Origin: Candidatus Alloscillospira gallinarum
Lineage (GTDB): Bacteria; Bacillota; Clostridia; Oscillospirales; Oscillospiraceae
Direction: 5' to 3'
Assembly: GCA_904420055.1 (NCBI GenBank)
Contig: CAJFTV010000011.1
Location: 1-17,553, forward strand
Length of the DNA stretch: 17,553 nucleotides
Of this stretch, positions 14,857 through 17,553 are shown piece by piece; positions within the stretch are counted from its first letter, which is position 1; every line of letters starts with the position of its first letter. A program made the translations under genes and the position numbers. The notes beneath the pieces are model-generated. The model saw nothing but the letters and a program-made list of their open reading frames with translations, ran no database searches and had not been told where the DNA came from.

Positions 14857-15333
14857 GTGACAGATGAGCTCATAGTAAAGTACGGAAGGCGCCTGTACGG
14901 CCTCTGTATCGCCCTGTGCCGTGACAGGGACATGGCCGATGACCTTTATCAGGAGACATGGCTTAAAGTGTTAAAGGGTCTGCGCACCTATGACCGGGAA
15001 CGGGATTTTGAGCCGTGGCTCACAAAAATCTGTGTTAACACCTATAAGAGCCTGAGAAGAAAGCGGCGGCTGAGCCCCGTGTACGACGGATTTTCCACAA
15101 GCGAGGAAAAGGAACGGGCGATGGCCTCTGTACCAATGAGAGAGGACGGAGAGGACCGGGAGCTGCGGGACGCTGTTTCCCGCCTTCCGGAGAAACTGAG
15201 AGTCGCGGTAATACTCTGCTATTTTTATGACATGGATATACGCACTGCCGCTGCGGCGCTGAAAATACCGGAGGGTACCGTAAAGTCCCGTTTAAATAGA
15301 GCCAGAAGTATCTTAAGGGAGGTGCTTGAGTGA
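14857..15333 (+). CDS. ECF-type RNA polymerase sigma factor
   Basis: Directs RNA polymerase to a small set of promoters, usually in response to an envelope or stress signal. 158 residues, normal for an ECF factor with only sigma-2 and sigma-4. Sigma-2 (about 1-72) has DDLYQETWLKVLKGL, which includes core RNA polymerase contact residues, and FEPWLTKICVNTYKSLRRK. A charged linker of about 30 residues follows. Sigma-4 (about 105-158) has SRLPEKLRVAVILCYF and the helix-turn-helix AAAALKIPEGTVKSRLNRAR. The frame is open upstream to GTG at 14839 and 14848, but AAAGGGGTGA (14842-14851) lies at normal distance from GTG at 14857, so that start is chosen. It begins after the ribF terminator and is coupled to the next gene. 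The exact ECF group cannot be assigned here. Confidence 0.92.
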   Translation: MTDELIVKYGRRLYGLCIALCRDRDMADDLYQETWLKVLKGLRTYDRERDFEPWLTKICVNTYKSLRRKRRLSPVYDGFSTSEEKERAMASVPMREDGEDRELRDAVSRLPEKLRVAVILCYFYDMDIRTAAAALKIPEGTVKSRLNRARSILREVLE

Positions 15334-15608
15334 TGAAGTACGATTTTGAAAAATATGACCCGCCGTATTTGAGCGAAAGAACTCTGGAAAAAATGCTCTA
15401 TGAGCGTGAAAACAAAAAATGCATAGTTTTGGCCTGTATTTTATCTGCCGTCGCGCAGACGGCAGTGGTGGCAGCGGCGATTATAATATCGTTTGTTGCC
15501 GGCCATGGCGTTCCTGCGCTGATTTTTGCCGCAGTTATAGCTGTCCTGTCATCGGCTGCGGTGACAGCGGCGTTTTTGGTATCGAGGAGGAATGAGAGAT
15601 GTCAATAG
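15333..15608 (+). CDS. Small two-helix membrane protein, candidate anti-sigma factor
   Basis: 91 residues, family not recognised. The ATG at 15333 shares a base with the sigma stop (TGATG) and has GGGAGG about ten bases upstream; GTG at 15330 is the alternative. Residues 1-29 are polar and charged (KYDFEKYDPPYLSERTLEKM, predicted to end in an amphipathic helix). Two hydrophobic segments follow at about 30-56 and 60-83, rich in alanine, valine and isoleucine, then a short basic tail RRNERCQ that favours a cytoplasmic C-terminus. Gene order directly behind an ECF sigma, overlap, size and membrane topology fit a short membrane anti-sigma, with the N-terminal segment holding the sigma factor. No zinc anti-sigma motif (HxxxCxxC) is present. 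Function is inferred from context only. Confidence 0.75.
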   Translation: MKYDFEKYDPPYLSERTLEKMLYERENKKCIVLACILSAVAQTAVVAAAIIISFVAGHGVPALIFAAVIAVLSSAAVTAAFLVSRRNERCQ

Positions 15609-16465
15609 CACTTCCTGTTATAATACTGAATTTGTGTGTTGTAATAAGTATACCTGTGCTAATCGGAGTGTATGTCTACCGGGATGCTCTGGACAGGGGC
15701 ATGAACGCGGTTGGCTGGACGGCGGTGGCGGTACTTGCACCGGCATTTACGGGGCTCATCATCTACCTTCTGGTTCGTTCCGGCAATGTGCCGCTTAAAT
15801 GCCCGGGCTGCAATGCCAGGGTGCGGGAGAGCTTCGTTCTATGCCCCTGCTGTGGGGCAAAGCTGCGGTACACGTGCTCTGGCTGCGGCCGCCCTGTAGA
15901 AGCGGAATGGAAATTGTGCCCAAACTGCGGCCGCCCTGTGGAGCGGGAGCCGGGGGTTACTCCGCCGGTTTACAGGAAGAGCAACGCTCTGAAATATGTC
16001 CTTGTTGCTGTCGGCGCTGCGCTTGTTCTGACGTTTGCGGTATCTCTGATATCTTTTACGCGGGTGGGCTCAAGCCAGATGGGAATGGTGTTTGCCCCTG
16101 CCTCTGATTACGAGGATTATTCGGAGGTCTCCATGTGGCTGAGCGGTGAAGGAGAAAGCCGTGTATATGCACTGAAATCCGTGAAAGAGGCGGACGGCAG
16201 TGTGACGACAAGATATCTTGTCGTCTGCCCGGAGATAGCGCGGAAAAGCCCGCCGGAGGTTGTGTCGTCAGAATCCGGTGCAGAAGCTGCTTCCGGACTG
16301 TTTTCCACTGATATAAAAGTTAACATAAATACTGAGACAGACTATGGGGTGTGGTATATAGAGTATACGGGCGACCGTGAGGCCGGCCTTAAGGTGATAA
16401 TCGACGGGGATAAAACCGACTGTGAGATAATAACGACAGATTTTATAAAACAACCGGGAGAATAG
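15599..16465 (+). CDS. Membrane protein with double zinc ribbon and unrecognised C-terminal domain, paralog 1
   Basis: 288 residues; function unknown. Layout: two transmembrane helices (about 4-26 and 40-59) joined by YRDALDRGMN, similar to the PLDc_N type hairpin; two zinc ribbons with CxxC pairs at C68/C71, C82/C85, C93/C96 and C107/C110; a third helix (about 132-153); then a 135-residue soluble domain. If the ribbons are cytoplasmic, the last domain is outside the membrane. That domain has SMWLSGEG, TTRYLVVCPE and DYGVWYIEYTG followed by VIIDGDKTDC, which recur in the next gene. GAGGAGG (15584-15590) supports the ATG at 15599, inside the end of the previous gene by ten bases, so it belongs to the sigma operon. 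It may be a sensor or a regulon product. A terminator follows at 16528-16553. Confidence 0.88.
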   Translation: MSIALPVIILNLCVVISIPVLIGVYVYRDALDRGMNAVGWTAVAVLAPAFTGLIIYLLVRSGNVPLKCPGCNARVRESFVLCPCCGAKLRYTCSGCGRPVEAEWKLCPNCGRPVEREPGVTPPVYRKSNALKYVLVAVGAALVLTFAVSLISFTRVGSSQMGMVFAPASDYEDYSEVSMWLSGEGESRVYALKSVKEADGSVTTRYLVVCPEIARKSPPEVVSSESGAEAASGLFSTDIKVNINTETDYGVWYIEYTGDREAGLKVIIDGDKTDCEIITTDFIKQPGE

Positions 16466-16477
16466 CTGAAACTGCAG

Positions 16478-16497
16478 TGGCACAGAAAACTGTGTCA
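16478..16497 (+). repeat. Hairpin after paralog 1
   Basis: TGGCACAG and CTGTGTCA form an eight-pair stem (one G-U pair) with an AAAA loop, 13 bases after the stop. No T-run follows, so it is not itself a terminator; it may stabilise the 3' end. Confidence 0.35.
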
Positions 16498-16527
16498 GGA
16501 CAGTGCGGGACATAATTGGGTCGGTAC

Positions 16528-16553
16528 GGCGGCAGCGGTGCCGCCCGGTTTTT
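16528..16553 (+). terminator. Rho-independent terminator of the sigma operon
   Basis: GGCGGCA pairs with TGCCGCC across a GCGG loop, followed by CGG and TTTTT. It lies about 60 bases after the stop of the first zinc-ribbon gene and separates it from the paralog, implying that the paralog has its own promoter or depends on read-through. Confidence 0.82.
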
Positions 16554-16608
16554 GAAATTACATTAAGATAAAGCGCTGAAATTTATCTTCCTGTATGGCA
16601 ATGTGGCA

Positions 16609-16614
16609 GAACTT
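16609..16614 (+). promoter_or_regulatory. GAACTT element before paralog 2
   Basis: The same hexamer as at 14806-14811, 43 bases before the start codon. A sigma-A-like -10 (TATAAA near 16619) lies just after it without a good -35, so this promoter could be ECF-type or sigma-A. Weak evidence. Confidence 0.25.
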
Positions 16615-16656
16615 ATGATATAAAGTAGGTAGATGAGATGATAAGGGGGAAGCGCA

Positions 16657-17553
16657 ATGCCTTTTGACATCAGGCTGATACCCATTTTAGCGATAACACT
16701 TTGCGTTGCAGTGGGAGTTCCGGCCATAGCGGGAGTATATGTCTATAATGACGCAAAGCAGAGGGATATGGATCCGCTTGTCTGGACACTTATAGCGGTG
16801 CTGATACCGGGCGGAATTATAGGAATCATTATTTATCTTGTGGGGCGTGACGATAATTACACATTGAGGTGTTACGCCTGCAAAACTGCTGTAGAAGAGC
16901 GGACGGTGACCTGCCCAGGCTGTGGGGCAAAGCTTCGGTATACGTGTCCGGAGTGCGGAAAGATAGTGGAGAGAACGTGGAAACTCTGCCCGGACTGCGG
17001 TGCGGTGACTGACAGAATGCAGGACGTTACACCGACGGTGAGACGAAAAGAAAAGTGCAGATTGCTGAGAGTCCTGTCGATAGTGGTGGGTACTGTGGCG
17101 GCGGTATCAGTTATAGCGCTGCTTGTTATGCTTGCAATAGATATATATTATCCTCCGCAGGAAACGATTACGGTAGAGGCTGTCCGGGAGGAGTACTTGC
17201 AGGAAAACCCGGAGGTCCATCAGTGGCTGGAAAGTGTGAAAACAATAGACGGAGGTATATGTGATCTCTATTGGTATGAGGATAAGGGGAGAGTACAGGA
17301 GACACACTATATAGTTGTCAGTCCGAGTATGCTGGATGATGATTTTTTAAATGCCGGAGTGCAGACGCCTGAAGCGGAAATAGGATTGGGACAGGCTGTG
17401 AAGATGTATCTGGACTCGGGGGAAGATTATGGCGTAATACATGTGACTTACACCGGCAAGGAGAGGGCGGAGCTTATTGTGTATTTGGACGGCAGACGTC
17501 AGGATTGCCGGGAGGAGCCGTATATGGAGAAAATGTTTGATTTGGAGCTGGAA
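16657..17553 (+). CDS. Membrane protein with double zinc ribbon, paralog 2 (runs off the window)
   Basis: 299 codons are open to the last base without a stop, so the 3' end is missing. The start ATG at 16657 has AAGGGGG seven bases upstream. The layout matches the previous gene: helices at about 7-29 and 43-62 joined by YNDAKQRDMD; zinc ribbons with C72/C75, C86/C89, C97/C100 and C111/C114; a third helix about 137-160; and a C-terminal domain with VHQWLESV, THYIVVSPS, DYGVIHVTYTG and VYLDGRRQDC. The block CGAKLRYTC, the WKLCPxCG pattern, and the DYGV and YTG motifs are shared with paralog 1, while most other positions differ, so this is an old tandem duplication. It is separated by a terminator. 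Function unknown; a sensor or a member of the sigma regulon are the leading ideas. Confidence 0.88.
   Translation, partial: MPFDIRLIPILAITLCVAVGVPAIAGVYVYNDAKQRDMDPLVWTLIAVLIPGGIIGIIIYLVGRDDNYTLRCYACKTAVEERTVTCPGCGAKLRYTCPECGKIVERTWKLCPDCGAVTDRMQDVTPTVRRKEKCRLLRVLSIVVGTVAAVSVIALLVMLAIDIYYPPQETITVEAVREEYLQENPEVHQWLESVKTIDGGICDLYWYEDKGRVQETHYIVVSPSMLDDDFLNAGVQTPEAEIGLGQAVKMYLDSGEDYGVIHVTYTGKERAELIVYLDGRRQDCREEPYMEKMFDLELE

Noticed and set aside
15592..16107. Cysteine-rich alternative frames within the first zinc-ribbon gene
   Set aside because: Their cysteines come from reading glycine- and cysteine-rich codons out of frame; the main frame has the ribosome site, ordered zinc ribbons and a paralog.
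1..17553. CRISPR, tRNA, rRNA, insertion sequence or phage genes
   Set aside because: No regularly spaced repeats, cloverleaf, transposase, integrase or target-site duplications were seen.

Overview
The window looks like a chromosomal segment of a Gram-positive Firmicute, most likely class Clostridia. The evidence is a cysE-cysS pair behind a tRNA-sensing T-box leader, the typical Firmicutes order rimP-nusA-rnpM(ylxR)-ylxQ-infB-rbfA-nrnA-truB-ribF, a Pol I whose proofreading residues are lost, and strong GGAGG-type ribosome binding sites. No family-level placement can be made from the sequence alone. There is no sign of phage, transposon, CRISPR, tRNA or rRNA.

Layout. (1) Positions 3-6760 are read on the minus strand. 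A sigma-A promoter near 6732-6760 drives a T-box leader (about 6513-6725; specifier UGC, tRNA-pairing bulge UGGA), which controls cysE and cysS. After a large palindrome (4203-4238) come polA, rimI and tsaD, which overlap or nearly abut. (2) Positions 6799-14757 are read on the plus strand. A second sigma-A promoter lies only 38 bp from the first and fires away from it. It is followed by a short leader with an intrinsic terminator, probably the NusA-dependent attenuator known in front of rimP/ylxS-nusA in Bacillus. Nine tightly packed genes for transcription, translation initiation, ribosome maturation, RNA turnover, tRNA modification and flavin cofactors follow, ending at a strong terminator at 14725-14757. 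(3) Positions 14857-17553 are the least conventional part. They hold an ECF sigma factor, a 91-residue two-helix membrane protein translationally coupled to it, and two tandem paralogous membrane proteins. Each paralog has two N-terminal helices, a double zinc ribbon, a third helix and an unrecognised C-terminal domain. The second paralog is cut by the window edge.

How the parts work together. The cysE-cysS unit couples cysteine synthesis and tRNA-Cys charging to uncharged tRNA-Cys. The rimP-ribF operon is a growth-linked information-processing unit whose entry terminator probably lets NusA limit its own synthesis. The ECF module is best read as a candidate envelope-signalling unit: a sigma factor, a candidate membrane partner that may restrain it, and zinc-ribbon membrane proteins as candidate sensors or targets. 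That last reading is inference from gene order and domain layout; no member has a function I can name with certainty beyond the sigma factor.
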